From Cymodocea nodosa (taxonomy: Eukaryota > Streptophyta > Magnoliopsida > Alismatales > Cymodoceaceae): 64,000 bases of DNA. The translations under genes and the position numbers were made by a program. The stretch spans positions 10,684,001 to 10,748,000 of the forward strand of contig CM072335.1 in NCBI GenBank assembly GCA_036874045.1. The letters are read 5' to 3'. Shown here piece by piece: positions 36,479 to 48,690 of the stretch (within the stretch, counting starts at the first letter, position 1; the number at the start of each line of letters is the position of its first letter). Below the pieces are notes generated by a model that was not told the origin of the DNA, ran no database searches, and saw only the letters and a program-made list of their open reading frames with translations.

Positions 36479-36883
36479 CACGTGACAAGTACTGTAGCTA
36501 ACTCAACGAACTAAGTCCGTGGTGTTATGCTATCTCAACGAACCATCTCCGTTGTGTTATGATAACTCAACGAACCAGTAATAAACAAATGTTTTTATAA
36601 TAAGAATTTTACCACGTGAAAAAATCACAACTTAAGTTTATAACGCTAACCTAACGCGTTGCCTTAGTGTTCAATATAGCAACTCAACGCGTTTAGTTAT
36701 GTTAACTTAACGAGTTAAACATGTGCACCTCACGTGATACAATATAACATTCGTAACTTATAATTTCACCACGTGTATAACACTAACTTAACGAGTTCGT
36801 CTCTTCTTTTACTCACGAACTTAACGAGTTATCACGTGACCTATTTTAACCTTTAAGCCTCTAACTTAACGAGTTCTCACGTG
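36479..36883. promoter_or_regulatory. Cluster of six CACGTG (G-box/ABRE core) motifs in the LTR
   Basis: CACGTG at 36479, 36613, 36731, 36770, 36833 and 36878, interleaved with repeated TAACTTAACGAGTT. CACGTG is the core bound by plant bHLH and bZIP factors in light and abscisic-acid responses. Five copies persist in the 5' LTR at 46086, 46204, 46243, 46306 and 46351. Role as an LTR enhancer is inferred. Confidence 0.5.
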
Positions 36884-37195
36884 ACCTCTATACAAACAAA
36901 ACTCTAACTTAACGAGTTGTCTAAACGTGCATTGTTTATGATACAAAACATATAACATTAAAACATATCATGCTTTTCAATAAAAACACACGTTAACTTA
37001 ACGTTTAGCTAAATGAGAAATTAATGCAACGAAACGACTAGTTATTAACTTCAGATCCAATACAGACAAGTATTTATATCAATAAGCTTTTTCTATATTA
37101 ATTGATGATTTTAATTTCTTTTCACAAGCAATAGTAATTGAGGAAATATGATTATTTTCATTTAGCACACATCATCAAAACAAAAATACTCAACA

Positions 37196-37209
37196 ATCTC
37201 CCCCTTTTT
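37196..37209 (-). other. Polypurine tract (copy 2)
   Basis: On the - strand AAAAAGGGGGAGAT directly before the LTR start TGTTGAG. Identical in place and sequence to copy 1. Confidence 0.88.
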
Positions 37210-37696
37210 GATGATGAGAAAACCATATTAAATCAATTATGAAATATGTTTAACTCAACAAAGCACCTTCGTTGGGTTAACTTTTAATTCAACAAACTTG
37301 TTTGTTGACTTAAGTTCACTTAAGCTTATTTCTATTGTTTGTGTAAATTTTACCTCTCTGAACTAAAACTCTCAGATGTCAATAATTATATAAGTATCAG
37401 TTTTCTAATTATCATCTGTCAGATTACAATAACCATTTAAATAACATCTCCTTTTATAATATATATATACAATTAAGATCATAATCATCTTTTTATAATA
37501 TTTCTCCCCCTTTTTGTCATTAATCAAAAAGATAATTACAGAGAATATATATATATATATAAGAGATATAATTACAACAACTCTTTCTATAAACAAGAAT
37601 AATAATTGAAGACATTTACAGAAAAATGTATTGTTCAATCAAATCAAACAAGTAATACAAACATTACATTTTGTATTCAGAAACAAACAAAAACTG
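37210..37696 (-). other. 3' untranslated region of copia copy 2
   Basis: AT-rich, collinear with 6676-7156 of copy 1, including the second tract AAAAAGGGGGAGAAA at about 37500-37514. A 77-codon ORF (37405-37638) mirrors a fragment in copy 1 but is low-complexity Ile/Tyr/Lys and not a credible gene. Confidence 0.65.
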
Positions 37697-39967
37697 TTAT
37701 CGACCCCTCCTAAGTATATCACTTATAGCATTACATATTTTATCTCCTAGATGCCTAATATCATTTCTAATGTCGTTAAGCACTACATCTAAGTCAGGAG
37801 GTAGTTGGGTTTGTTGTTCTGCTTGAACTGAATAACTTTGTTGTTGTTGTTGTTGTATATGGTCTGTATCAGGTTGTTGTTATTGTTGTCGTTGAGGTTT
37901 ATGCATGGCCTGGAATTTTTGCAAATCTTTGACACTAAATGCTCTCATGCCTTTAGTTTCAGAGGGCCAGTCAGATAAAGTCAATTGGCTTGCAAGGATT
38001 CTACATACAGCATCACCATAAAATAACTTTGAACTCATATACTGTAGTTGAGACATAAAAACATCAAACCAATTTATTTGAATTCTATTCAGCAGGCCAT
38101 AAGTTGCATATAAACAGCTTCTGCTGACTTCCAAATTGTGTTCAACTCTCTGAAATAAATTTGCATGCAATATATTTGCAATAAACCTTGCCTCTGCATT
38201 CAGATTTTCCATTAATCTCATTTCAGAATATACATCTGGAATTTTTGATAAAGACTGAATGTTCCATTCTAGTTGTCTTATTATGTCAAATCTATTGGTA
38301 ACAACAACACCTTCATTCTTTAATCCTAAAACTTCAAAAATTAACTCAGGAGACAACATAAACTCCTGTTCATTTATTTGAGTTTTTAGAAAATTTCCAT
38401 TCTTGACCAGATTGCTATAAAAATCTGCAATAAGCTTTGTGTATTGCTTCCATTTCGTTCCTACTGGCAAGAATTTAATGAGACCTTAAAACTCAAACAT
38501 ATCTCTTATTTCCATCAAATTTCTGAATTTTATTGGACGAGCATGCATAATCTGACATGTAATCAGATTATTGTATTTCTGCAATGCTTCTTCAGATCTA
38601 AAATGAATTGCATTACCTTGAATTTGTAATATTGTACACAAAGAAGGTGATACCTGAAGCCGTGATTCAAAGTTTAATTCATTTTCAGGAACCTCTTCTT
38701 CAAAATGAATGTCATGTTGTTCCTCTTCCAAAATATTATCTTGAAGCTGCTCAGGAAAGCTTGATTCTTCAGCTTCAACAGTGTTAGGAACATTGTCAAT
38801 ATGCTCAACATTCATTTGTTCAGTCTCTATAGAATGTTCAGAGTACAATTTTTCCTCAAGTTCTACAGCCGATGTATCTGTCTGTAATTGTTCAATTCGT
38901 TCAACAGATAATTCCATTGATTCATGCTGTGAATTCTCAAACTCTACTTCTATATATTCCGTAGAAGGCTGGTTAACTTTTAGCTCTTTTGGAGTCTTAA
39001 CATTTCCAATATCTGCTACTCTAGACAATTCAGCCTTTGAACTTGTTACTACATCAACATTGTCAATTATATTTGCAATAACTTGTTCAATGTCAGGTGC
39101 CTGATATTCTGATTTGTCAATTTCTACATCATCAGGACTTGTACTAATAGAAAAACTTGAGCTCATATTTGACTTGGATTTCTTCTTAAGTTTTATAGCA
39201 AGGGAAAATAAAGTCTCATTATCTTCATCAGTTTTAGTGTGTTCGAAACTGATGAGTTTATCAGATGCATAATAAGGTACAATGTCTAGACATACATTGT
39301 CCTTTGGAAATAAATTTTCATCTGATTTTCCTTGTTCAATAGACTTTGTTTCCTTAGACATAATTTTTTTGACTTTCCTTCTTCTATAACATTTTTGTTT
39401 CTCCTTTTCAAGTATTTCTGTTTTCTTTTCAAATTGCTCCATAAAAGTTTTCTGCTTTAATTCTTCTAAGAAACTTTCTATTGCAACGGCCTTTCGAAGA
39501 CTATCAACTTTTGTTTTGTCTACAACAATATCTGATTCTACTTGTTTTGAATATAAAGGAGTAGGGATAGCTGATTCATGCTCTTCCTCAAATGCATGTA
39601 GTCTTGTACCGTTTATAGGAGTTTAAGGAGTTCTATTTGATGAACCTACACCTTTTTCCAAATATTTTGCATACTGTTCCAAAAATGCAATCTCAGCACA
39701 TTTCATTCTGTATTCTCTATCATATTTACTTCAAATAACCATGTATGTAATACTTGCATCAGTATGTTGAAGTTCTTGTCTAACTTCATCTAATATATCC
39801 TAAGAAAAGAAGTAATCTCTATAAAGTTCTTCTAACCTTTTGTCCACTCGAAATATTTTCTTGAACCAAGTACGTGGAACTTCATCATTCTCTATTTCTT
39901 TTCCTTTTGCATCTCTTCTACATTTGCTTTTTCTTCTGCCACGACCTTTGTAGAACTTGGAGACCAT
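37697..39967 (-). pseudogene. Env-like 3' ORF (copy 2)
   Basis: Same protein as 4409-6675, from ATG 39967-39965 to TAA 37699-37697. The acidic middle part is open here for 318 codons (39442-38486) where copy 1 has several stops, while other positions are broken here instead: CAA to TAA in YFFS-stop-DILDEV (about 39800), and CAA to TAA after MFEF (38486-38488). The C-terminal domain with LIADFYSNL and LIFEVLGLKNEGVV is open at 38470-37880, and a Gln-rich tail follows. No signal peptide or membrane segment is evident. The two decayed copies show that the family once had a continuous ORF here; function unknown. Confidence 0.75.
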
Positions 39968-41559
39968 CGTCGTAGGTTGTAACATCAACAAGCGGGAAAG
40001 ATTTTCTTAACAAAGTTTACAAATAACCTAAGTCCCCGTCTAATAAGTGTTTAAATAGGGTTTTTAGGCGTATAACTCAACGTGAAGAGAAGTCGGGTTT
40101 AGAAATTAAATAAATATTGAATAAAGCTTATTCAATCAAAGTACCCGAAATATTCAAGTATAACTCATTGAGTTAACTAACCTAACGAGTAAAACGCTGT
40201 CTAGAGGCAGTTTTACACGTTACCTTATCTAACGTAACGTCTAGTTAGTACACTTAAAACAATTTTCGGATGCTTCCAATTGAAACGTTCCAAAAACAAC
40301 ACACATGCTAAAACTTAACATTATCTTGAGAACATAGTAAACTATTTGAACATTTTGTCCTTTGAATCTAAAATAGTTTATTTGTCTTTTTAAATTATTT
40401 CATCAAGATTTTAAGAGGACATTAATTCAGATTAACTAAGATTTGTACTTTAAATTATATTAATCTGTTTTTGACGTTGTTAATGCTCCCCCTACAAATA
40501 TACTTCAAATATATTTAATCAAAATACAAAATATACTTGTAGTGACAATAGATGATAAGTATAACTATACTTTTACATTTTCTTTTCAGAGACTTTTGTT
40601 ATCCTGACATCATCAAAAATGATTTCCAGAATCAATTCCTATTGTATATGAATCAAAACACAACTTTGTACTCAATTTGATTAATTCAAGAAGAATAAAA
40701 GAATGTATCTCAAATAAACGTTTTCAAAAGTACTAATGTTGATTCAATAAATCAGTAGTCAAATTGGTATAAACTATATGTGATTCAAAGATATCTGTGA
40801 TTAATGAAACAACTTTTTCTTTTCAAAACAGTAAATATTGATAATTTTCTTTAAAAGTTAGTTTGAAAAGCTTGAATCATACAAGAGCTTTCTAATGTAC
40901 CCGTGTAATGAGCTTTCAGTCAACAATCCCAGATCTGATTAGGACCTTAGGTTGCCAGATTTAAAGAATCCTTTTTCAGGACAACAATCCTTACATACCT
41001 ATCTACTAAAGTACAAAAGGCTCGTGATCAAACTGATCAATAAACTCTCAAAGATTTTTACTTTGTAAGCACTTACATTTTAAGCACAGTATATATGTAT
41101 TCCATTAATACAGATGCAATAAAACAAAAATCTCATACAATTTTTACTTCTATGATTGTATCGAGAATATGAATTAGTTTCAATAGGCTTATACTTTTGA
41201 TTAACAGTTTAAGATGAGTTACATATAACTTATTCTACAAGTTTAATCAATTAAGTCAAATTTATGCATGATCATATGCATTTTCCTTGATTCAAAGAAA
41301 ACATTTAATCAAAATTTCAGAATGTCAGAAGTATTTAATGTTTTTCATTTACATTTCCACTTAAAATCGTAAAAACCATTAAAATTGATAAACTACTTAA
41401 AATCAATAAGATACTACTATGATTCTACAATAAATACATAGTATCTTAAGCAGCAGTTTAGATATTACTTTAGATATTTATAACAAGTATATAATATCTA
41501 TGAGGTGAACAACATCATCAATAATATTTATCTTTTTATGTGGAGTTTAAGCATTTTAC
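39968..41559 (-). other. Non-coding spacer between RNase H and env-like ORF (copy 2)
   Basis: About 1.6 kb collinear with 2811-4408 of copy 1. No ORF of note. Purine tract GTAGGGGGA on the - strand at about 40484-40493. Confidence 0.7.
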
Positions 41560-42368
41560 ACATCACATAGCCTACAAATACCTAAATTTAATCTAATGTT
41601 GCAGAATGTATTTTCGTCTAGAGGTTTTGTAAATATATCAGCTAATTGATTTTTACTAGACACAAATTCTAATTTAATTTTTCTTTTAATTACGTTATCT
41701 CTTAGAAAATGATGTCTAACCTCTATATGTTTTGCTCTTGAATGTAATACAGGATTTTTAGAAAGATTTATTGCAGAACTACTGTCACAATAAATCTCAG
41801 TTGTATCATAAGATAATCCAAAATCTTCTAAAGTTTACCTTATCCACAGAATCTGAGTGCAACAACAACATATTCAGCTTCTGTAGTAGAAAGTGTTACA
41901 CAGTTTTGCTTTTTACTAAACAATGACACCAAATTATTTCCCAATAATTGACATGTGCCACTGGTACTCTTTCTATCAGATTTAGATCTTGCATAATCAG
42001 CATTAGTATATCCTATAAGATCTATTGAACTATCCTTAGAATAATACAGTCTGAAATTTTTAGTTCCTTGTATATATATCTAAATATTCTTTTAAATGCA
42101 ATTAAGTGTGATTCCTTAGGATTAGATTGAAATCTAGCACAAACACACACAGAAAACATAATATCAGGTCTACTAGCAGTCAAATAAAGTAAAGAACCAA
42201 TCATACTTCTATATTTTCTTTGATCTATAGATTTTCCTATGTCATCAATATCTAACTTTAAAGTAGTACTCATAGGAGTTCCTTGAATCCTTATATCATT
42301 AAAATTAAATTTCTTAAGCATTTCATCTACATATTTTTCCTGATTTAAAAATATATGTTTATCCATTT
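41560..42368 (-). pseudogene. Copia RT C-terminus and RNase H remnant (copy 2)
   Basis: Starts at the deletion junction with IFLNQEKYVDEMLKKFNF, then STTLKLDIDD, YRSMIGSLLYLTASRPDI and FQSNPKESHL, the copia RT tail (open 42366-42022). A frameshift follows; RNase H is still readable in pieces, including ADYARSKSDRKSTSGTC and TTEAEYVVVA (catalytic Asp and Glu regions), ending near NQLADIFTKPLDENTF at about 41590. Frameshifts and stops make it non-functional. RNase H would remove template RNA during reverse transcription. Confidence 0.85.
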
Positions 42369-42606
42369 ATGACACTCAGCAAATTAAAACCTAGGTTTTG
42401 TACAAATAGTACATTCGAAATAACACAAGTAGGAGTTATTTGAACATTGCCCATACCTATGATTTTATCTTTACTTTTGTTTCCAAATGTTACACTTCCT
42501 TTCATGGTATTTGTAAAATTTTGTAATAGACTTTTTGTCTGGTCATGTGACTTGATGCTCCACTGTCCAAGATCCATTTTGATGTTGTTTCCTCCTGCAA
42601 CACAAA
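42369..42606 (-). pseudogene. Copia protease, N-terminal part, fused to RT tail (copy 2)
   Basis: Encodes the DSG-type protease region from LQEETTSK to NLGFNLLSVI and then stops being protease at TCATAAA|TGG, where RT-tail sequence begins. One A is missing from the A-run after ACATGACC relative to the chimera, giving a frameshift within the protease. Confidence 0.82.
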
Positions 42607-44855
42607 TTAAGAAAAACTTTTTCTTGGTACCCAATGTTGTTGAGGACCAAGTTCATTAAACACATATTTCTTCTTTTTGTTTAAAAATAGTTTAACATTA
42701 TCATTTATATTCTTATTAGTTGTAAGTACTATTGATTTATCATTAGCTTCATACTCACATATAGCATTATTGCTTTTGCAATCATTCTTTTTGTTTTCAG
42801 ATGTAGTATAATCAAGAGCAAACATATTTTTATCAGATGTTAATTTATTTTGGTCATGCTTATACATTTCTGTAAGTTCATACCAAGATTTTGTACTTGT
42901 ATTAACACTTTCCGTACATACAAAATCTTTTTTTGCATAAGAACTTTTTGTTTTATCACATGTAGAATGAGTAATTGGTCTAATACTAGTGTATTGAATT
43001 ACATGCTCAGGTTTCTGAATTTTCAGTTTACTACAATTGTCTGAAATTTTAGAAACTGAATTTCTAGAACAAGAAACAAGATTTTTAGAAACATTTATAG
43101 TTATGTTAGAAGTACAATTTGACAAATCACATTGATTTATATTATTACTGCATGATTCATCCCTTGAAGTACCTACTTCTACATATTTATTACCTTGTTT
43201 CATAATGAAAGGAATTTTAGTCTTAGACTTACTTGAACTGCAACTAATAAATCCTTTATTGGCTTGAGATTCAGGATATTCAGGATAATCAAATCCTAAG
43301 CCAAATTTATAAAACACCGTAGGGGTACTAGTTAGTTTGTCTAACTTAGTTTGACTTAAATTCCATTTCTCAAAGGTAGAATTTAAATCTTGCTCTCTTA
43401 GTTTTAATTTTTCTATCTCTAATTCAAGTTCATTTATATTGTTTCTCAACATTTCATTTTCAGATTCTATCTTTAATTTTTCAGCATTTATATTCTATAT
43501 TTGTTCATGCAAGATACATTCATTAAATCTAAATTTTTACAAATCTCTAGCATGATTTTCATTATCACATTTAAACTTTTCTAAAGTAGTAGACAGGAAA
43601 CAATTTTCTTCTTCCATAATGGATGAAGATTTTCTAATATTCTTATTTTCCAGTTTACATACTTTAAGTTTTTGTAATAATGCATGATAAGCACATAATA
43701 ATTCATCAAAGTTGAAATCTAAATGACTTTTAGGATCAGATATTACCTCAGACTCATCTGCCATGAAGCACACATGAGCAACATCTTCTAACTCTTGTTC
43801 TCCTTCTGAATGTGAAGATTTTGATGCTGATTCCTCAAATTCAGACTCTTCAGACGTGCCATCCCAAGTGACCTTCAAAGCCTTTTTCTTGTAAAACTTT
43901 TTTTGAGTTTTCTGAGCCATCTTCTTCTGATTTGTCCTACTTTGCTTTTCATTTTTCCTCATAGGACAATCTGGAGAAAGATGTCTAGGTTTCTTATAGT
44001 TGTAACATACATACTTTCTGGATGAAGAATTCTTGTCATTCAATGATTTTGACGTTGAGGGTTTATCATTTTTGTTCCTTTGTTGTTTCCTAGCTTTCCA
44101 TGCTTTCTTGAATTTCCTAGTCAGCAAAATCAACTCCTCGTCAGAATTAGTAGATATATCAGAATCTGAATTAATTTCGAAGGCTATTTCTTTCTTCATT
44201 TTTAGTTTGTTGTGACTCAGTGATTCATTTAATTGAACTTCATAAGCTGTTAAATTTCCTATAAGTTCATTCATAGTATAAACATTTAAATCTCGTGATT
44301 CCTCAATTGATGTTACTTTTTGAGACCATTTGAACTTAGGGATCTGAGAATTTTCCTCACCAAATCCTTCTGTTCAAAATTCTTTCCTAAACATTTTAAA
44401 GAGTTTATGATATCAAGAAATCTGGAAAACATCTCAGAAATATTTTCGTCTTCATGCATCTTAAAGAGTTCATACTTATGAATCAACATGTTTATTTTTG
44501 TCTCTTTAACTTGAGAAATACCTTCATGTGAAACTTCTAATGCATGCCACACCTCATAAGTAGATTTATATGCCGACACTTTACTGAACTGTTCATAACT
44601 CAATGCACAAAATAAAATATTTAAGCCCTTAGCATTCAGAGTTTCATTTTCTTTTTCAATAATTGTCCAAGTATTATAAGTAGTAGTTAACGGAGTATAT
44701 GGTTTAGAAATCATGAACCACAATTTATGATCTATACTTTGAAGAAAAACAGTCATCCTATATTTCCAATATTCAAAATGTATTCCATCAAATAAAGGAG
44801 GACGATTAAGATTTTGGCCTTCATATAAAGAAAAATTACCATTTCCGGTGGTCAT
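42607..44855 (-). pseudogene. Copia gag (copy 2)
   Basis: The most complete gag in the window, from ATG 44855 (MTTGNGNFSLYEGQNLNRPP). The N-terminal UBN2/gag-type domain carries FDGIHFEYWKYRMTVFLQS and YEVWHALEVSHEG. A small deletion near 44340 (AGATCCCTAAG) shifts frame before KVTSIEESRDLN. The zinc knuckle at about 43990 reads CYNYKKPRHLSPDC, with the second Cys changed to Tyr and the usual Gly to Arg, so zinc binding is probably lost. The Ser/Glu-rich C-terminal part has CAA-to-TAA and CAG-to-TAG stops near 43536 and 43497 and ends at the shared TAA 42609-42607. Gag packages element RNA. Confidence 0.88.
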
Positions 44856-45040
44856 TTTACCTTAGATTTTTCAACCTATTTGATTTTAAATAGTCTAAAA
44901 GCTTTAAAACAACTTGAGCCTTAAATCAATAGAGTTAAACGTATGCTCAGATATTAATTTCCGTATAAAAACAAGGAAGGTAGAATAAGCAATGATATTA
45001 AATAAGTTGGTATCGATTTTATATCAAAGATTATTCACAT
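44856..45040 (-). other. 5' untranslated leader of copia copy 2
   Basis: About 185 bp between the primer binding site and the gag ATG; AT-rich, no ORF. Confidence 0.6.
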
Positions 45041-45053
45041 AGCTCTGATACCA
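45041..45053 (-). other. Primer binding site (initiator tRNA-Met type)
   Basis: TGGTATCAGAGCT on the - strand, two bases after the LTR end CCTACA. It is complementary to the 3' end of plant initiator tRNA-Met, the usual primer for copia elements. Confidence 0.92.
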
Positions 45054-45055
45054 CT

Positions 45056-46622
45056 TGTAGGATCGTATGGCTACACAAGAAGGGGTTGAATTGTGTATCT
45101 TTAATATTTTCTAAAATATAATTGAAACTTTAAAACTCAAACACAAGTTGAGACATTGTTTTCATAAAATCATTTTTATTCAAGGTTTCAATTACAATAT
45201 ACAATTCAATTCTCCTCAGAAATTGTAGATGCAATTATATCTCAATACCATGTATCATCTAAACAATTTCATAACTACAAACAGAGAAAACTAATTTGTG
45301 GAATTTAAAACATTTCTCCCTGTTTGAGATCTTTCTTCTTCTTCTTTTTCTTCTTCAGCAATTCTTCAGTGACGAATATCTTGTCTTTTCATGCTTCATC
45401 GAATTTGCTTTCTTCTGATACTTCAAATCTTTAGTGACGAAAATCTTACCTTTTGATGCTTCACTGAACTTTCTTCCACTTAAGAGATTTTTCCCGAGAA
45501 GGTGTTTTTGATCCCTGAAAAAGATTTTTCTTTTGGTGTGCAGGGATGGTTTGATCCTTGAAAAGATTTTTCATTTTGTGTGCAAGGATAAATTGATCAA
45601 CGAGAATTCTATGCCTTTTATACTGTATCTTCATTTCATGCATATCCTTCACATTTAACCACTACCAGTTTTCCACTTGTCCACGTCTTTTCTTTTTCCT
45701 TCATCGAAACACACACGTTCTAACCCACGTTTATATTTTGAATTTTCTTTAATCATCAGTCTCGGATCTTTGAAAAATTTCATGTAAAATAAACTTTCTC
45801 GTCCAAAAGTTTTTCATCAGTGTAATAAGAAGTTGTTACTTTAATGTTAACTAAACGAGTAACACAAGTATATATATAACTTAACGTTTCTAACTTAACG
45901 AGTTCCTCATGTGCCATTTCATATGACAAGTACTGTAGCTAACTCAACGAACTAAGTCCGTGGTGTTATGCTATCTCAACGAACCATCTCCGTTGTGTTA
46001 TGATAACTCAACGAACCATTTCCGTTGTGTTATGATAACTCAACGAACCAGTAATAAACAAATGTTTTTATAATAAGAATTTTACCACGTGCAAAAATAA
46101 CAACTTAAGTTTATAATGCTAACCAAACGCGTTGCCTTAGTGTTCAATATAGCAACTCAACGTGTTTAGTTATGTTAACTTAACGAGTTAAACATGTGCA
46201 CCTCACGTGATACAATACAACATTCGTAACTTATAATTTCAACACGTGTATAACACTAACTTAATGAGTTCGTCTCTTCTTTTACTCACTAACTTAACGA
46301 GTTATCACGTGACCTATTTTAACCTTTAAGCCTCTAACTTAACGAGTTCTCACGTGACCTCTATACAAACAAAACTTTAACTTAATGAGTTGTCTAAACG
46401 TGCACTGTTCATGATATAGAAGATATAATATTAAAACATATCATGCTTTTCAATAAAAACACACGTTAACTTAACGTTTAGCTAAATGAGAAATTAATGC
46501 AACGAAACGACTAGTTATTAACTTCAGATCCAATACAGACAAGTATTTATATCAGTAAGCTTTTTCTGTATTAATTGATGATTTTAATTTCTTTTCACAA
46601 GCAATAGTAATTGAGCAAATAT
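45056..46622 (-). repeat. 5' LTR of copia copy 2, outer end truncated
   Basis: Aligns by eye over its length with the 3' LTR 35613-37195, with few differences. It lacks the outermost ~45 bp (TGTTGAG...), ending at GAGCAAATAT before the chimeric fragment. It has a 32-bp tandem duplication at about 45980-46041 that the 3' LTR lacks, and five CACGTG motifs. Confidence 0.92.
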
Positions 46623-46626
46623 CTTC

Positions 46627-48690
46627 ATAAAACTAACTGAAAATGGATATTATGTAGTGTTTGAAGATAATGTATGCAAAATAATTGATAAAAATACAGA
46701 TGAAATTAAGTTTATTGCTAAAAGAGAAGGTTATGTATGTATTTTATCTTTACCTTCTAGTGTAGTTGATTTAAATTCATGTTTGTTAGTTGAAACTAGT
46801 GATGCATATCTATGGCATAGAAGGATTGGGCATATAAATATGAGACTGTTGCATAAACTATCTAGAAAACATTTAGTGAGAGGTTTACCAAAGATTAAAT
46901 ACTCAAAGAACTTTATGTGTGATGCATGTGAGTTAGGTAAACTTCACAAAAACTCTTTTAAATCCAAAACTGATATTTCAAGCAAGAGAGTCTTAGAACT
47001 TATACATATGGATCTATTTGGAGTAACAAGAATCATGAGTCTTGGTGGTAAACGGTATGTATTTGTTTTAGTAGATGACTTCTCTAGATACACTTGGGTA
47101 TATTTTCTAGCATCTAAGACAGAAGTTTTTGAAAAATTTAAAATGTTTTGCAATTTTGTTCAAAATGAGCAAAGTGTCTCTATTCAAAAACTTAGGAGTG
47201 ATCTTGGAACTGAATTTGATAATGATCAAATGGATAACTATTGTAATGAACATGGCATTGATCACAGATTTTCTTTTCCAAGAGCACCGTGTCAAAATGG
47301 TGTTGTTGAGAGAAAGAATAGATCACTTCAAGAAATGGCTAGAACTATGTTGAATGAACATAAGTTACCTCAAAATCTTTGGGCTGAAGCAGTAAATACA
47401 GCTTCTTATGTTATTAACAGAAGTCATTTAAGACCTCATGTTAATAAAACATCTTTTGAAATTATGTTTAACAAGGTTCCAAAAATTTCCTATATGAAAC
47501 CATTTGGCTGCAAGTGTTTTATTCTTAATACTAAGGATAAAAGGGATAAATTTCAAGCCAAATCGGATGAAGGAATTTTTGTAAGTTACTCTACTAGAAG
47601 TAAAGCCTATAGAGTATATAACAAGACTTCTAGGACTATTGAAGAAACCCTCCATGTAAGCTTCAATGAAAATTCTCTTAGAGAATCTCAATCTAAAGCT
47701 GATAATGATGATATGATCAATTTTCCAAATGAGTTAGAGATCAATAGAGAGATTGATGATTTATCTGAGAAAATCAAAAATATGAACTTCAATGATCAAA
47801 CTAGTGATGAAAGTGATGGACTTTCAGATGTTGATGAGAATATTGAGGAAAATCAGAGAAATTGGCGTTATTCTTCATCACATCCCATTACTCAAGTCAT
47901 TGGTAATATTAATGAGGGAGTTAAAACTAGAGCTTCAGTAAATTTAAATAGTATGTGTATGTTTGTTTCTATGGTGGAACCAAGGAATATACAAGAAGCA
48001 TTATCTAATGAAAATTAGATAGTGGCAATGCAAGAAGAACTAAATCAATTCATCAAAAATGATGTATGGGAATTAGTCTCTCCACGAGAAAATCAGTCCA
48101 TAATAGGTACAAAGTGGATCTTTAGAAACAAAACTAACGATACTGGTCAAATTATAAGGAATAAAGCTAGATTAGTTGCACAAGGGTATACACAGGAAGA
48201 AGGATTAGATTATGATGAAACATTTGCTCCTGTGGCTAGGTTAGAAAGTATTAGAATATTATTGGCCTATGCTTGTTATATGGATTTTAAATTATATCAA
48301 ATGGATGTAAAGAGTGCATTTCTAAATGGTTTAATTAATGAAGAAGTCTATGTAAAACAACCACCTGGATTTGAAGATATTAAAAATCCTGACTTTGTGT
48401 ATAAATTGAAGAAAGCCTTATATGGTTTGAAGTAAGCACCTAGATCATGGTATGAAAGATTGTCTACTTTTTTAATAGAAAAAGGCTATATCATGGGAAA
48501 AGCGGATCATACTCTATTTATTAAGAGAGATAGTAAAGATCAGATTGTTTTTCAAATATACGTGGATGATATAATCTTTGGAGCAACCTTTGATAAGTTG
48601 ATAGAAATATTCTCTGAAGAGATGACTAATCAGTTTGAAATGAGTATGGTAGGAGAACTTTCATATTTTCTAGGACTTCAAATTAAGCAA
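46627..48690 (+). pseudogene. Copia pol block: GAG-pre-integrase, integrase, RT core (chimera)
   Basis: One frame starting at IKLTENGYYVVFEDN. The pre-integrase motif is intact (LWHRRIGHIN ... CDACELGKLHKN). The integrase DDE set is visible: HMDLFGV, LRSDLGTEFD and NGVVERKNRSLQ. RT follows with [40 protein letters not shown] and QIYVDDIIFG (catalytic YVDD). Only two stops break it: TGG to TAG at 48016-48018 and CAA to TAA at 48433-48435, both of the C-to-T type. It ends at SYFLGLQIKQ and passes into gag. This is the best preserved catalytic block in the window. Confidence 0.92.

Larger units (their letters stand above)
35613..37195 (-). repeat. 3' LTR of copia copy 2 (1583 bp)
   Basis: Reads on the - strand from TGTTGAGTATTTTTG (37195) to ...GATACTACA (35613), with the TG...CA ends of LTRs. 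A near-identical 5' LTR lies at 45056-46622. The U3 part has many AACTTAACGAGTT-type words and six CACGTG motifs. A 63-codon ORF inside (36018-36209) recurs in the other LTR only because the LTRs are copies. Confidence 0.93.
35613..46622 (-). mobile_element. Ty1/copia retrotransposon copy 2 (same family), two LTRs, internally deleted
   Basis: Complete outline on the - strand: 5' LTR 46622-45056, primer binding site, gag, protease start, RT tail, RNase H remnant, spacer, env-like ORF, polypurine tract, 3' LTR 37195-35613. GAG-pre-integrase, integrase and the RT core including YVDD are absent, removed by one junction at 42366-42369. The element could therefore not have moved alone after that deletion. 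The left end abuts satellite at TTGAATGA; the right end has lost ~45 bp of the 5' LTR and joins the chimeric fragment, so no target duplication can be checked. Confidence 0.93.
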
